DNA of 64,000 nt from JAAUUJ01 sp964392245 (lineage in GTDB: Bacteria; Cyanobacteriota; Cyanobacteriia; Thermostichales; Thermostichaceae), in NCBI GenBank assembly GCA_964392245.1, contig CAYMOX010000002.1, positions 62,001-126,000 of the forward strand, in the 5' to 3' direction. Shown in pieces: positions 52,659-61,874 of this stretch (positions within the stretch are counted from its first letter, which is position 1; each line of letters starts with the position of its first letter). Position numbers and translations under genes: made by a program. The notes under the pieces are model-generated. The model did not search any database, was not told the origin of the DNA, and saw only the letters and a program-made list of their open reading frames with translations.

Positions 52659-54050
52659 ATGGATCTGGCAACCCCTTTATCTCCAACCCTCCTCTCTTCC
52701 CTGCAACAGCGACGGCAACGGCTGGCTACCCAGGTGGCTGAGCCCGTGATCCTCTGGTCTGGCGGAGCATCTCCGCGCAACTTTGCTGCGAACACTTATC
52801 CCTACCGCTCTAGCAGTCACTTTCTCTACTTTGCTGGCCTACCCATTCCTAATGCAGCGCTGCGATTTCATGCAGGCAAGGTTCAATTGTTCAAAAACGA
52901 TCCTGATCCCAGGGGAGAACTCTGGCATGGTCCTCAGCCTCACGCAGCGGATCTGGGGGCCCTGATCCAGGTGGATGAAGTCCTGCCCCTAACAGAGTTG
53001 CCCTGCTATGCCAGCAACGCTATGACCATCCCCGTTCAGGATCCGATCACCCGTCAACACCAGGCTGATATTCTCGGCAGATCGGTGGGTTTGTCCACAG
53101 CACCGGCACCACTGGATCAGATCCTGGTGGATGCGGTGATTCAGTTGAGATTACAGCAGGATGAGGGGGCTCTGGAAGAAATGCGCCGGGCGGCGGCCAC
53201 GACTGTCAAGGCTCATCGGGCAGGGATGGCAGCCACAGCATTGGCCTCACGGGAAGCAGAGGTGCGAGCAACCCTGGAGCAGATCATGATCTCAGCCAAC
53301 ATGTCTCCGGCTTACAGTAGCATTGTCACCATTCAGGGAGAAGTGCTGCATAACGAGATCTATCACCATGAGCTGAAACCAGGAGATCTGCTGCTGGCGG
53401 ACGTGGGGGCAGAAAGTCCGCTGGGTTGGGCTTCAGATGTCACCCGTATCTGGCCTGTTTCTGGAACGTTTACCTCTACTCAAAAGGATCTGTACACCGT
53501 AGTTCTTGCTGCCCATGATGCCTGTATTGCAGCGGCTAAGCCTGGGGTTGAGTACCGTGATCTCCATCTGCTAGCTGCCAGGGTCATGACAGAGGGTTTA
53601 GTGGAGTTGGGGATCCTCAAGGGAGATCCGCAGGATCTGGTAGATCGGGATGCCCATGCCTTGTTTTTCCCCCATGGGGTGGGTCATCTCCTGGGATTGG
53701 ATGTGCACGATATGGAAGATCTGGGAGATCGGGCGGGGTACGCACCAGGGCGGCAGCGCAGTTCTCGCTTTGGCCTGGGATATCTGCGTCTGGATCGACC
53801 TCTGCAGGTGGGGATGGTGGTGACAATTGAGCCGGGGTTTTATCAGGTGCCAGCGATTCTCCAGGACCCGGATCGACAAAAGCAGTTTCAAGACTGTGTC
53901 AACTGGGAACGACTGCAACAGTTTGGCGATGTGCGTGGGATTCGGATCGAAGATGATGTCTTGATTACCGAGTCTGGGTGCGAAGTGCTGACGGCAGCCT
54001 TGCCCACTCCGATCTCAGAGATAGAAGCCTGTGTTCAGGACGCTGGTTAA
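52659..54050 (+). CDS. pepP: Xaa-Pro aminopeptidase family protein
   Basis: Metallopeptidase that removes N-terminal residues before proline. The 463-residue protein has the aminopeptidase P N-terminal domain (PYRSSSHFLYFAGLPIPNAA) and the pita-bread catalytic domain with the five dinuclear-metal ligands visible in LLADVGAESPLGWASDVTRI (two Asp), HGVGHLLGLDVHDMED (His), VTIEPGFY (Glu) and RIEDDVLIT (Glu). Length and order fit PepP. A 2H phosphoesterase follows 13 bp downstream. Confidence 0.92.
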   Translation: MDLATPLSPTLLSSLQQRRQRLATQVAEPVILWSGGASPRNFAANTYPYRSSSHFLYFAGLPIPNAALRFHAGKVQLFKNDPDPRGELWHGPQPHAADLGALIQVDEVLPLTELPCYASNAMTIPVQDPITRQHQADILGRSVGLSTAPAPLDQILVDAVIQLRLQQDEGALEEMRRAAATTVKAHRAGMAATALASREAEVRATLEQIMISANMSPAYSSIVTIQGEVLHNEIYHHELKPGDLLLADVGAESPLGWASDVTRIWPVSGTFTSTQKDLYTVVLAAHDACIAAAKPGVEYRDLHLLAARVMTEGLVELGILKGDPQDLVDRDAHALFFPHGVGHLLGLDVHDMEDLGDRAGYAPGRQRSSRFGLGYLRLDRPLQVGMVVTIEPGFYQVPAILQDPDRQKQFQDCVNWERLQQFGDVRGIRIEDDVLITESGCEVLTAALPTPISEIEACVQDAG

Positions 54051-54063
54051 ATGGGGTTGTTGT

Positions 54064-54639
54064 GTGAATTCTGAGCAGCAGACTCATCGCTACTTCATTG
54101 CTCTGCTTCCCCCTGATCCCATTCAGGTAGAAGTGACCGCGATCAAAGAGTACTGCAAAGCCACCTATAACACTCAAGCGGCTCTGCGATCTCCTCCCCA
54201 CATTACTCTGCAGGCTCCCTTTGAGTGGCCTCTGGAGGCTGTGGCGGATCTGAGGCAGTGTTTGGCTGAGTTTATGCAGGGGCAATCCTCTTTCTCCGTC
54301 AGTCTCTCGGGCTTTGATGCCTTTCCCCCGCGGGTGATCTTCATTGCGGTTGAGCCCAGTGCTTCCCTGCTAGCCCTCCAAAATGATCTCAGCCACCATT
54401 TAGAAAGGCAACTTCAGATCGTCGATCCCAAAGCCCGTACTCGCTCCTTTCATCCCCACATGACCGTGGCCTTTCGCGATCTGAAGCCGAAGCAGTTCAA
54501 GCGGGCCTGGTCAGAGTTTCAAGAACGATCGGTCCAGTTTAATTTTATTGCCGAAACTCTGACTCTGTTGATCCATACCGGGAAGGAGTGGATTGTGGAA
54601 AGTCACTTTGGGTTTGCATCTCATCAGAGGGGAGCTTGA
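54064..54639 (+). CDS. 2'-5' RNA ligase / 2H phosphoesterase family
   Basis: A 191-residue member of the 2H phosphoesterase superfamily. The two His-x-Thr motifs are present: SPPHITLQAPFEW and SFHPHMTVAFRDLK. Relatives act on cyclic phosphates or 2'-5' links in RNA. The likely start is the GTG at 54064 (VNSEQQTHRYFIALLPPDPI); another GTG at 54031 would overlap the upstream gene. It follows pepP by 13 bp on the same strand, probably as an operon. Confidence 0.88.
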   Translation: MNSEQQTHRYFIALLPPDPIQVEVTAIKEYCKATYNTQAALRSPPHITLQAPFEWPLEAVADLRQCLAEFMQGQSSFSVSLSGFDAFPPRVIFIAVEPSASLLALQNDLSHHLERQLQIVDPKARTRSFHPHMTVAFRDLKPKQFKRAWSEFQERSVQFNFIAETLTLLIHTGKEWIVESHFGFASHQRGA

Positions 54640-54868
54640 TCTGAGCATATCCACAAAAATCAAATCAAGCTTTGTGAAAACCATAGATGAGGTTCATCTC
54701 AACTAACGATTGTTCTCCTTTTTGCCCTGGAATCGGGGACGTCAGCCGCGTGATCTAATTCATTTAAAAACTAACACAGTCAGGGTAATCGATACATCCG
54801 TTGCAGTGTTTGTTAGGAAATGCTTGATCAATCAAGTTAGACTTCAGGCAAGAATACCATCTAACAAA

Positions 54869-55234
54869 CTAATCCACATCTCTATTTTGCTGTCGGATCA
54901 GGAACCGGATCTCTTCTAACAGGATGTTGAAGCGCTGGTCACTCTCAGCATTCTTTTGACGAAATTCCTCATTGATCCGCTCTTGCTCAGCCTTACGCTC
55001 TTCCTGCTCAGCTCTCCATTGCTGATTCTCACGGATCACCTGTCGGAGTAGCTCTGAGGTTGTGCCCAGATTCTGTTGTAATGCCAGGTATCCATCCACA
55101 AGTCGATCCATTTTCTCCGATAGGAGGCGGTCATTCTCCCTCAGTTCCTGGATCCGAGCATCGGAGGACTCTGCTAAGCGGGCAACAGCTTCTGCCATGT
55201 GAGCAAATCGTGAATTGATTTCTTCGTCAGTCAT
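54869..55234 (-). CDS. Coiled-coil protein, paralogue A
   Basis: A 121-residue wholly helical protein (MTDEEINSRFAHMAEAVARL), with AAGGAGG ahead of the ATG at 55234. Heptads run throughout (IQELRENDRLLSEKMDRLVD, LGTTSELLRQVIRENQQWRA), and the end EEIRFLIRQQNRDVD is shared almost exactly with the next gene upstream. The C-terminal about 90 residues of the two products are nearly identical at DNA level (54869-55150 versus 55358-55640), so they are a recent tandem duplication. The function is unknown. Such coiled coils are often found with mobile or phage-derived DNA in cyanobacteria. Confidence 0.78.
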   Translation of the reverse strand: MTDEEINSRFAHMAEAVARLAESSDARIQELRENDRLLSEKMDRLVDGYLALQQNLGTTSELLRQVIRENQQWRAEQEERKAEQERINEEFRQKNAESDQRFNILLEEIRFLIRQQNRDVD

Positions 55235-55357
55235 CTTCCTTTCCTCCTTAATTTAGAGTCTGACCTACAGCATTTCTCAATCTGGTGAACTACTGTTAAC
55301 CCACAGATTAATCACTACTGGATCCATAAGTTGTACTGTTTTAGGTCTCTAGCAAAG

Positions 55358-56098
55358 CTAATCCACATCTCTATTTTGCTGTCGGATCAGGAACCGGATT
55401 TCTTCTAACAGGACATTGAAGCGCTGGTCACTCTCAGCGTGCTTTCGACGAAATTCCTCATTGATCCGCTCTTGCTCAGCCTTACGCTCTTCCTGCTCAG
55501 CTCTCCATTGCTGATTCTCACGGATCACCTGTCGGAGTAGCTCTGAGGTTGTGCCCAGATTCTGTTGTAATCCCAGGTATCCATCCACAAGTCGATCTAG
55601 TTTCTCTGCAATAAGTTTGTCGTTCTCTCTTAACTCCTGGATCCGTGTATTGGCAGACTCTGCAAGGCGAGAGACTGTATCTGCCACCTGATCCACTGTG
55701 TTTTCTAGTTGCAGGAATCGTTGATCGGTGGACTCCGCAAAGCGGGAGATTCTATCTGCCACCTGATCCACTGTGTTNNNNNNNNNNNNNNNNNNNNNNN
55801 NNNNNNNNNNNNNNNNNNNNNNNNNNNNNNNNNNNNNNNNNNNNNNNNNNNNNNNNNNNNNNNNNNNNNNNNNNNNNACTGTGTTTTCTAGTTGCAGGAA
55901 TCGTTGATCGGTGGACTCCGCAAAGCGGGAGACTGTATCTGCCACCTGATCCACTGTGTTTTCTAGTTGCAGGAATCGTTGATCGGTGGACTCCGCAAAG
56001 CGGGAGATTCTATCTGCCACCTGATCCACTGTGTTAGAGGTTCGGGCAACGGCTTCTGCCATCTGAGCGAATCGGGAGTTGAGTTCTTCTTCAGTCAT
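55358..56098 (-). CDS. Coiled-coil protein, paralogue B, with internal repeat and sequence gap
   Basis: A coiled-coil protein starting MTEEELNSRFAQMAEAVART at 56098, with GGAGG upstream. It has the same ends as the neighbouring paralogue, but between them carries 25-residue units NTVDQVADRISRFAESTDQR-FLQLE that alternate between RI and TV variants. Four units are visible, two on each side of a run of about 100 N, so the true repeat number and length are unknown. The frame is open on both sides of the gap. The repeat is a trimeric-coiled-coil-like heptad pattern. The function is unknown. Confidence 0.75.
   Translation of the reverse strand: MTEEELNSRFAQMAEAVARTSNTVDQVADRISRFAESTDQRFLQLENTVDQVADTVSRFAESTDQRFLQLENTXXXXXXXXXXXXXXXXXXXXXXXXXXXXXXXXXXNTVDQVADRISRFAESTDQRFLQLENTVDQVADTVSRLAESANTRIQELRENDKLIAEKLDRLVDGYLGLQQNLGTTSELLRQVIRENQQWRAEQEERKAEQERINEEFRRKHAESDQRFNVLLEEIRFLIRQQNRDVD
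55660..56040. repeat. 75-bp tandem repeat interrupted by an N gap
   Basis: The 75-bp unit (encoding the 25-residue motif of the coiled-coil gene) is repeated nearly perfectly on both sides of about 100 N (55779-55877). Identical copies made the assembler fail here, so the real copy number may be larger than seen. Confidence 0.88.
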
Positions 56099-56156
56099 GA
56101 TTTCTGCCTCCATTATCCATAGCTTGACATATCCCCGTTTTTGAGAGAGGAGCGAT

Positions 56157-56591
56157 TCAACATCCATCTGCACCACGGGATGGATCTGAATGCGAATCAG
56201 TCTTGTTCACCAGAGCCGTAACTTCGATCTCCAACAAAAACTCAGGATTGATCAATCCCTTGATTTCCACCAGGGTAGAGGCGGGTTGGATCTGGGCGAA
56301 CACCTCCCCATGGGCACGACCGATGGCATCCCAATCGGCGATATGGGTGACGTAGATGCGGGTACGGATCACATCTTTTAAACCTGATCCAGCAGTAGTC
56401 AATGCTTTTTCAATTTTGTCCAGAATAAAGCGTGTTTGCGCATAGGCATCGCCAGCCCCCACCACCTGTCCGGTTTCATCCGCAGCCACCGTGCCGGAAA
56501 CCTCGATCCAGTTCCCCACCCGTATGGCTCGTGAATAGCCCACATAGGCTTCCCAGGGAGTGCCAGACGAGATCAACTGTCGCTCTACCAT
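56157..56591 (-). CDS. RidA/YjgF-family protein
   Basis: A 144-residue member of the RidA family of enamine/imine deaminases: AYVGYSRAIRVGNWIEVSGT, AYAQTRFILDKIEKALTTAG, VIRTRIYVTHIADWDAIGRA and PEFLLEIEVTALV. The Arg in the RTRIYVT segment is the catalytic one in active RidA proteins. Its start at 56591 lies one base after the stop of the phosphatase gene upstream, so the two are translationally coupled. The C-terminal tail (NKTDSHSDPSRGADGC) is longer than usual. Confidence 0.9.
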   Translation of the reverse strand: MVERQLISSGTPWEAYVGYSRAIRVGNWIEVSGTVAADETGQVVGAGDAYAQTRFILDKIEKALTTAGSGLKDVIRTRIYVTHIADWDAIGRAHGEVFAQIQPASTLVEIKGLINPEFLLEIEVTALVNKTDSHSDPSRGADGC

Positions 56592-56592
56592 G

Positions 56593-57231
56593 TCAGGTGC
56601 CCTCACGACTGCGCAGGTGCTCGGGGAGATAGCTGCGATCCCCCAGCGTTTCCAGTAACGGTCCTAACTCGCCAAACTTGACCACACTCACGGAAGCTGC
56701 CAGAGCCGCAATCCGATCCCGATACCGCCCCAGGTCGATGCCCAGCAAACTGCAAAGAATAATCCGGATCGTGGCTTTATGGGAAAAGAGAATCACATTG
56801 CCATCTCTGTACTTGCTTTCAATCTCCGCCACTACCAGTGAGGCCCGACTGGCGATCTGGACTGCGGTTTCTCCCCCGGTGGGTGGATTCCAGGCGGGTT
56901 CCGTAAGCCAGCGCACATAATCTTCCCCGTAGGCTTCCTCGACTTCGGCCTGAGTTTTACCCTCCCAGGCACCGTAGCGGATCTCTTTGAGTCCATCCCG
57001 CAGCTGCAGTTCCATCCCTACCGCTTCACAGAGGGGGCGGGCCGTGGCCATGGTCCTTTTCATGGGGCTGGAGTAAATAGCTGCCCAGGGAACCGAACGA
57101 TACGCCTGTGCAAATGCCTCGGCCATCTCCATTCCCGCAGGGGTCAGATTCGGATCTAGATCGCCGCAGTAGCCCCCCGTCTGACTGTAGGTGGTTTCCC
57201 CATGTCGGACCAGATACAGGCGTAAACTCAT
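56593..57231 (-). CDS. Histidine phosphatase (phosphoglycerate mutase-like)
   Basis: A 212-residue branch-1 histidine phosphatase. The catalytic RHG is in LYLVRHGETTYSQTGG, followed by PNLTPAGMEMAEAFA, IYSSPMKRTMATARPL and the second His in ILFSHKATIRIIL. Members range from phosphoglycerate mutases to sugar and alpha-ribazole phosphatases, so the substrate stays open. The ATG at 57231 has a strong AAGGAGGA. The ridA-like gene begins one base after its stop. Confidence 0.9.
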   Translation of the reverse strand: MSLRLYLVRHGETTYSQTGGYCGDLDPNLTPAGMEMAEAFAQAYRSVPWAAIYSSPMKRTMATARPLCEAVGMELQLRDGLKEIRYGAWEGKTQAEVEEAYGEDYVRWLTEPAWNPPTGGETAVQIASRASLVVAEIESKYRDGNVILFSHKATIRIILCSLLGIDLGRYRDRIAALAASVSVVKFGELGPLLETLGDRSYLPEHLRSREGT

Positions 57232-57381
57232 TGGGATCTCCTCCTTGTGGCCAGTGGCATAGGAAGTTTGTCCAAGTCCCCCTGCCATCAGTAAGGTAGC
57301 AGATCCTCATCTCTGCCCCAGGCCAAGGTGGCTACAAACGACAACGGATTCCAGGCTATTCTGTTGATTGATGTTCAGATC

Positions 57382-58953
57382 ATGACTATGGCACGAGCGG
57401 CTGGGATCCTTTTGCACATCACCTCCCTCCCAGGGCGCTGGGGCATTGGAGATCTGGGCACATCCGCCCACCAGTTTGTGGACTACCTCGTGCAATGTCG
57501 GCAACAGCTGTGGCAGGTTCTACCGCTGGGACCCACTGGCTGGGGCAATTCTCCTTACATGTGCTTCTCTGCCTTTGCGGGCAATCCCCTTTTGATCAGT
57601 CCCGATGGGCTGGTGGAGGATGGCTGGCTGGATCCTACTGATCTAGAGGGAGCCCCCGAGTTCTCTGCCGAGACTGTGGATTATGCTCAGGTGATCCCGT
57701 TCAAGCACCAGCTCTTGAAACAAGCCTGGGTGCATTTCCAGAACCGGGCGCGATCCACTGACTGGCAGCACTTTCAGCATTACTGTCAGAAGCAGGCCAC
57801 CTGGTTGGAGGACTATGCCCTCTTCATGGCCATCAAAGCAGAACAACAGCAGACCGCCTGGTGGACCTGGCCTGATTCCCTGGCCCTCCCCGATCCTGCA
57901 ACGCGCTCTCAGTTCTTGACCCAGTACGCCACGACTATTGAACTGCAAAAATTTCAACAATTTATCTTTGATCACCAGTGGCAGCGGTTGCGCACCTATG
58001 CTCACCAGCAGGGCATTCGTATCATTGGCGATCTGCCCATTTATGTGGCCCGCGATAGTTCGGATGTCTGGGGCAATCGCTCGCTATTTCAACTGGATCC
58101 TGAGGGTCAGCCCACCTTTGTGGCAGGAGTCCCCCCCGACTACTTCAGTGCCACCGGACAGCTGTGGGGGAACCCCCTCTACAACTGGGAAGCCATGGCC
58201 GAAACGGGTTATGAGTGGTATCTGAATCGGCTGCAGCACGAATTACAACGGGTGGATGTGGTCCGGATCGATCACTTCCGTGGCTTTGCAGCTTACTATG
58301 CCATTCCGGGTGATGCCCACACTGCCGTGAATGGTCGCTGGATCCCGGGGCCAGGGGAAGATCTGTTCAACCAGGCCACCCAATTGATCCCCAATCTGGC
58401 GGAAGCGGTGATTGCTGAAGACCTGGGGCTGATCACACCGGATGTCTTTCAGTTGCGGGATCGGTATCGCTTCAAGGGCATGAAAGTATTGCAATTTGCC
58501 TTTGATACCGCTGCGATTCGTAGCTCTAACCCTGACATTCCAGATATCTCCATTCAAAGCCTGGATAATGCCTTTTTGCCCTGCAACTACGAGCCTAACT
58601 GTGTAGTCTACACGGGTACCCATGACAACGACACGGTTGTGGGTTGGTTTTCCAGTGATCAGGTGCCCATTGAAGATAAAGAGGCTTTGATGCGATACAT
58701 GGATCGCTCTCTGGCCGAATATGAGCAGGGACGAGCCATCCACTGGGATCTGATCCGGCTGGCCCTGGCCTCGGTGGCAGAATGGGCCATGATTCCCTGG
58801 CAGGATATTTTGGGGACTGGACCAGAAACCCGTATGAACCGCCCTTCCACCTCGGAAGGAAACTGGAGCTGGCGTTGTCTTCCGGAACAGCTGAATGCCG
58901 ACCTGGCGGATCAACTGGCCCGGATCACGACCACCTACATTCGCTGCCCATGA
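57382..58953 (+). CDS. malQ: 4-alpha-glucanotransferase (amylomaltase)
   Basis: Disproportionates maltodextrins in the cytoplasm during glycogen turnover (GH77). The 523-residue protein has AGILLHITSLPGRWGIGDLG, YLVQCRQQLWQVLPLGPTGW, SPYMCFSAFAGNPLLISP, IIGDLPIYVARDSSDVWGN, the nucleophile region VVRIDHFRGFAAYYAIPG, AEDLGLITPDV, YTGTHDNDTVVGWF and ALASVAEWAMIPWQDILG. The start at 57382 fits the family. The glucans it handles are also substrates for treY/treZ. The ABC exporter gene starts within its stop codon (ATGA overlap). Confidence 0.96.
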   Translation: MTMARAAGILLHITSLPGRWGIGDLGTSAHQFVDYLVQCRQQLWQVLPLGPTGWGNSPYMCFSAFAGNPLLISPDGLVEDGWLDPTDLEGAPEFSAETVDYAQVIPFKHQLLKQAWVHFQNRARSTDWQHFQHYCQKQATWLEDYALFMAIKAEQQQTAWWTWPDSLALPDPATRSQFLTQYATTIELQKFQQFIFDHQWQRLRTYAHQQGIRIIGDLPIYVARDSSDVWGNRSLFQLDPEGQPTFVAGVPPDYFSATGQLWGNPLYNWEAMAETGYEWYLNRLQHELQRVDVVRIDHFRGFAAYYAIPGDAHTAVNGRWIPGPGEDLFNQATQLIPNLAEAVIAEDLGLITPDVFQLRDRYRFKGMKVLQFAFDTAAIRSSNPDIPDISIQSLDNAFLPCNYEPNCVVYTGTHDNDTVVGWFSSDQVPIEDKEALMRYMDRSLAEYEQGRAIHWDLIRLALASVAEWAMIPWQDILGTGPETRMNRPSTSEGNWSWRCLPEQLNADLADQLARITTTYIRCP

Positions 58954-60737
58954 CCTCCCGACCTCATCCTCTCAATCGCCTCCTGCACTACGGTCGTGCC
59001 TATTATCCCCAGATCAGGTGGGCCTCTGCCTGCTCAGTCCTGAACCAGGTTTTTGATCTGGCTCCCCCCTTGATCATCGGGACAGCAGTGGATGTGGTGG
59101 TGCAGCGGGAGCAGTCGTTTCTAGCCTCCTTGGGGTTGACGGATATCTACAACCAGTTTCTGGTGCTGACAGCGGCCAGTTTTGTGATCTGGTGGCTGGA
59201 ATCTGCCTTTGAATATGCCTATTCCCGTCTCTGGCGCAATCTGGCCCAATCCATCGAACATGATCTGCGGTTAGAGGCCTACAAGCATATCCAGAATCTG
59301 GAAATGGCCTACTTTGAGGAGCGTAGTAGCGGTGCTCTCCTGTCGATCCTGAACGATGACATCAATCAGCTGGAACGGTTTCTGGATATCGGCGCCAATG
59401 ATCTGATCCAGGTCACGACAACGGTGGTGTTGATTGGGGGCACCTATCTGGTGCTGGCTCCGGGGATCACCTGGGCGGCCATTCTGCCCATGCCCTTTGT
59501 CATCTGGGGATCGATTTACTTTCAACAGCGTCTTGCCCCCCGCTATGCCGATGTCCGCGAAAAGGTCAGTCTGCTCAACAGCCGCCTCAGCAATAACCTG
59601 GGGGGGATCACCACCATCAAAAGCTTTGTTACTGAAGACTACGAAGTGGAACGGCTGCGGGTGGACAGTGAAGCCTATCAGGCCAGCAATCAACGGGCGA
59701 TCGCTCTCAGTGCCGCCTTTGTTCCTCTGATCCGCAATATCATCCTGCTGGGATTTGCCACCATTTTGCTGCTGGGAGGACGTGCCACCGCGGCTGGAGA
59801 TCTCTCGGTGGGGGTGTATAGCATGATGATCTTTCTGATTCAGCGCCTCCTCTGGCCCCTTACCCGTCTCGGTTCCACTCTGGATCAATACCAGCGGGCC
59901 ATGGCCTCAACACAGCGGGTGATGAATTTACTGGATACCCCGATCTCCATTCCCTCTGGACACCAGCCTCTACAGGTGGATCAGGTGCGGGGAGAGGTGC
60001 AATTTGAAGCGGTCACATTTGCCTATCCGGATCAACCTCCGGTGTTGCGAAATCTTTCGCTAACCGTTCCTGCTGGACAAACGATCGCCGTGGTTGGAGC
60101 CACAGGAGCGGGCAAGAGCACTCTGGTCAAGTTGCTACTGCGTTTCTATGAGGTGCAATCCGGACGGATCACGCTTGACGGTGTTGATCTCCGTGAACTC
60201 AAGCTCCAGGATCTGCGGAGAGCCATCGGTTGGGTGAGTCAGGATGTCTTTCTTTTCCACGGTACGGTGCGGGAGAATATTCAGTACGGCAGCTTTGACA
60301 CCACAACTGAAGCAATTACAGAGGCAGCCCGGATTGCGGAAGCCCATGAGTTTATCCTGCAATTGCCTAAAGGCTACGACACGATCGTGGGAGAACGTGG
60401 GCAAAAGCTCTCGGGTGGACAGCGGCAGCGGTTGGCCATCGCCCGCGCCATTCTAAAAGATCCCCCCATCCTGATCCTGGATGAAGCCACCTCGTCAGTG
60501 GATAACGAAACGGAAGCAGCCATTCAACGATCCCTAGAAAAGATCACCCAGCACCGCACCACCATCGCCATCGCTCATCGACTGTCTACGGTGCGTCATG
60601 CTGACTGTATTTATGTGATGGATCAGGGGCAACTGGTGGAAGCTGGCACCCATGAGGATCTGGTGAAGCACAACCAGATCTATGCCAATTTATGGAAAGT
60701 ACAGACAGGACTGGTTCCCAACAGATTGAGGGTTTGA
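58950..60737 (+). CDS. ABC exporter, fused membrane and ATPase domains
   Basis: A 595-residue half-transporter of the MsbA/lipid-exporter type. Six membrane helices run to about residue 320 (for example LVLTAASFVIWWLESAFEYA, NIILLGFATILLLGG). The ATPase then has Walker A VVGATGAGKSTL, Q-loop WVSQDVFLFHGTVREN, signature LSGGQRQRLAIARAI, Walker B PPILILDEATSSVD and H-loop IAHRLST. It works as a dimer and may move lipids, peptides or polysaccharide precursors. Its ATG overlaps the malQ stop, so the two are translationally coupled, though a shared function is not evident. Confidence 0.92.
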   Translation: MTSRPHPLNRLLHYGRAYYPQIRWASACSVLNQVFDLAPPLIIGTAVDVVVQREQSFLASLGLTDIYNQFLVLTAASFVIWWLESAFEYAYSRLWRNLAQSIEHDLRLEAYKHIQNLEMAYFEERSSGALLSILNDDINQLERFLDIGANDLIQVTTTVVLIGGTYLVLAPGITWAAILPMPFVIWGSIYFQQRLAPRYADVREKVSLLNSRLSNNLGGITTIKSFVTEDYEVERLRVDSEAYQASNQRAIALSAAFVPLIRNIILLGFATILLLGGRATAAGDLSVGVYSMMIFLIQRLLWPLTRLGSTLDQYQRAMASTQRVMNLLDTPISIPSGHQPLQVDQVRGEVQFEAVTFAYPDQPPVLRNLSLTVPAGQTIAVVGATGAGKSTLVKLLLRFYEVQSGRITLDGVDLRELKLQDLRRAIGWVSQDVFLFHGTVRENIQYGSFDTTTEAITEAARIAEAHEFILQLPKGYDTIVGERGQKLSGGQRQRLAIARAILKDPPILILDEATSSVDNETEAAIQRSLEKITQHRTTIAIAHRLSTVRHADCIYVMDQGQLVEAGTHEDLVKHNQIYANLWKVQTGLVPNRLRV

Positions 60738-60819
60738 TCGGTGATCAGATACTCTCTCTGAATGCTGAATTTGCTCTGCCAGTAAGCACTCAATTTCTCA
60801 TGATCAAACCACCACAGCG

Positions 60820-61821
60820 ATGATCGATTCTCTTCCTCCTTCCGATCTAGACACAGCCTGGAAAGAAGCACTGGATCTTTACTTTCAATGTTTTCTGGCT
60901 TTTTTCTTCCCTGAAATTAGTGCCGAAATTAACTGGGATCAGCCTGTTGAATATCTGGACAAAGAATTGCAGCAACTACTTCCAGACTCAGAAGTTGGTC
61001 GTCGTTATGCTGATAAACTTGCCAGGGTTCAACTTAAAAATGCCGAAGAGACGATCATCTTGCTTCATATCGAAGTGCAATCTCAGGAGGAAAAAGAATT
61101 TGCTGAGCGAATGTTCATCTATAATTATCGCATTTTTGATTTCTATCGCAGGCGAGTTGTAAGTCTTGCTATCCTGGGTGATGAGAATCCTAATTGGCAA
61201 CCTTATTGCTACCACTTTACATTCGGAGGTTTTACCCTCCTGATGGAATTTCCTGTGATCAAGTTATTAGATTTTGAGGAACACTGGCCTGACCTGGAAA
61301 TGTCTGATAATCCAATGGCAGTGGTTGTCATGGCCCACTTGCGTTCCCGAACCACTAAATCAGATCTTCTCGCTCGCAAACAATGGAAATGGATCCTGAT
61401 TCGTCAGTTACTAACACGACGTTACAGCCCAGAGGATGTGATCCGTTTATTCCGGTTAATTGACTGGATAATGACACTTCCTCCTGAACTTAAGCGAGAA
61501 TTCAAGCAAGAGTTAGAGCGTTACCGGGAGGAAGGGATCATGCCGATTATTGGTGAAACTGAGCTGATGTGGAAAGAGGAAGCCATGCAGCAGGGATTTC
61601 AGGAAGGTATCCAGCAAGGGATCCAACAAGGGATCCAGCAAGGGATCCAGCAAGGGATCCAGCAAGGGATCCAGCAAGGGATCCAGCAAGGGATCCAGCA
61701 AGGCGTTCAGCAGGTTGCAGTAAATATGCTGCGCCAAGGGATGTCTGTAGAAGAGGTTGCTCATCTAACCCAGCTCTCCGCAGAACAGGTTCGATCACTG
61801 GTATCTCAGGATCATCAGTAG
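60820..61821 (+). CDS. Rpn/DUF4351-type putative nuclease with internal repeat
   Basis: A 333-residue protein of the recombination-promoting-nuclease type common in cyanobacteria. The N-terminal half carries PD-(D/E)XK-like elements (PEISAEINWDQPVEYLDKEL, ADKLARVQLKNAEETIILLH, IEVQSQEEKEFAERMFIYNY). Residues about 262-296 are (GIQQ)8, a short helical repeat. The C terminus (MLRQGMSVEEVAHLTQLSAE) is the usual ending of such proteins. Functions of this family range from mobility to recombination, and none is proven here. Confidence 0.88.
   Translation: MIDSLPPSDLDTAWKEALDLYFQCFLAFFFPEISAEINWDQPVEYLDKELQQLLPDSEVGRRYADKLARVQLKNAEETIILLHIEVQSQEEKEFAERMFIYNYRIFDFYRRRVVSLAILGDENPNWQPYCYHFTFGGFTLLMEFPVIKLLDFEEHWPDLEMSDNPMAVVVMAHLRSRTTKSDLLARKQWKWILIRQLLTRRYSPEDVIRLFRLIDWIMTLPPELKREFKQELERYREEGIMPIIGETELMWKEEAMQQGFQEGIQQGIQQGIQQGIQQGIQQGIQQGIQQGIQQGVQQVAVNMLRQGMSVEEVAHLTQLSAEQVRSLVSQDHQ
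61609..61704 (+). repeat. 12-bp tandem repeat, 8 copies
   Basis: Eight 12-bp units (ATCCAGCAAGGG) encode the (GIQQ)8 tract of the Rpn-like protein. The second unit has one base change. Being short, in-frame and nearly perfect, it is a slippage-prone microsatellite that would change protein length without shifting frame. Confidence 0.92.
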
Positions 61822-61874
61822 GCTCAATGGGAGGATACTTTCAAGGGATCTCCAACCCAATGGCTCCCTAGCAG

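Noticed and set aside
52400..52795. N-terminal 132-codon extension of the large helical protein
   Set aside because: It overlaps the start of pepP and the small membrane frame, and is Arg/Cys-rich unlike a real N terminus. The ATG at 52399 with a membrane helix behind it is better.
55779..55877. Run of N as a biological feature such as a CRISPR array
   Set aside because: It is an assembly gap within a 75-bp coding repeat. Flanking units are contiguous and in frame, with no spacers.
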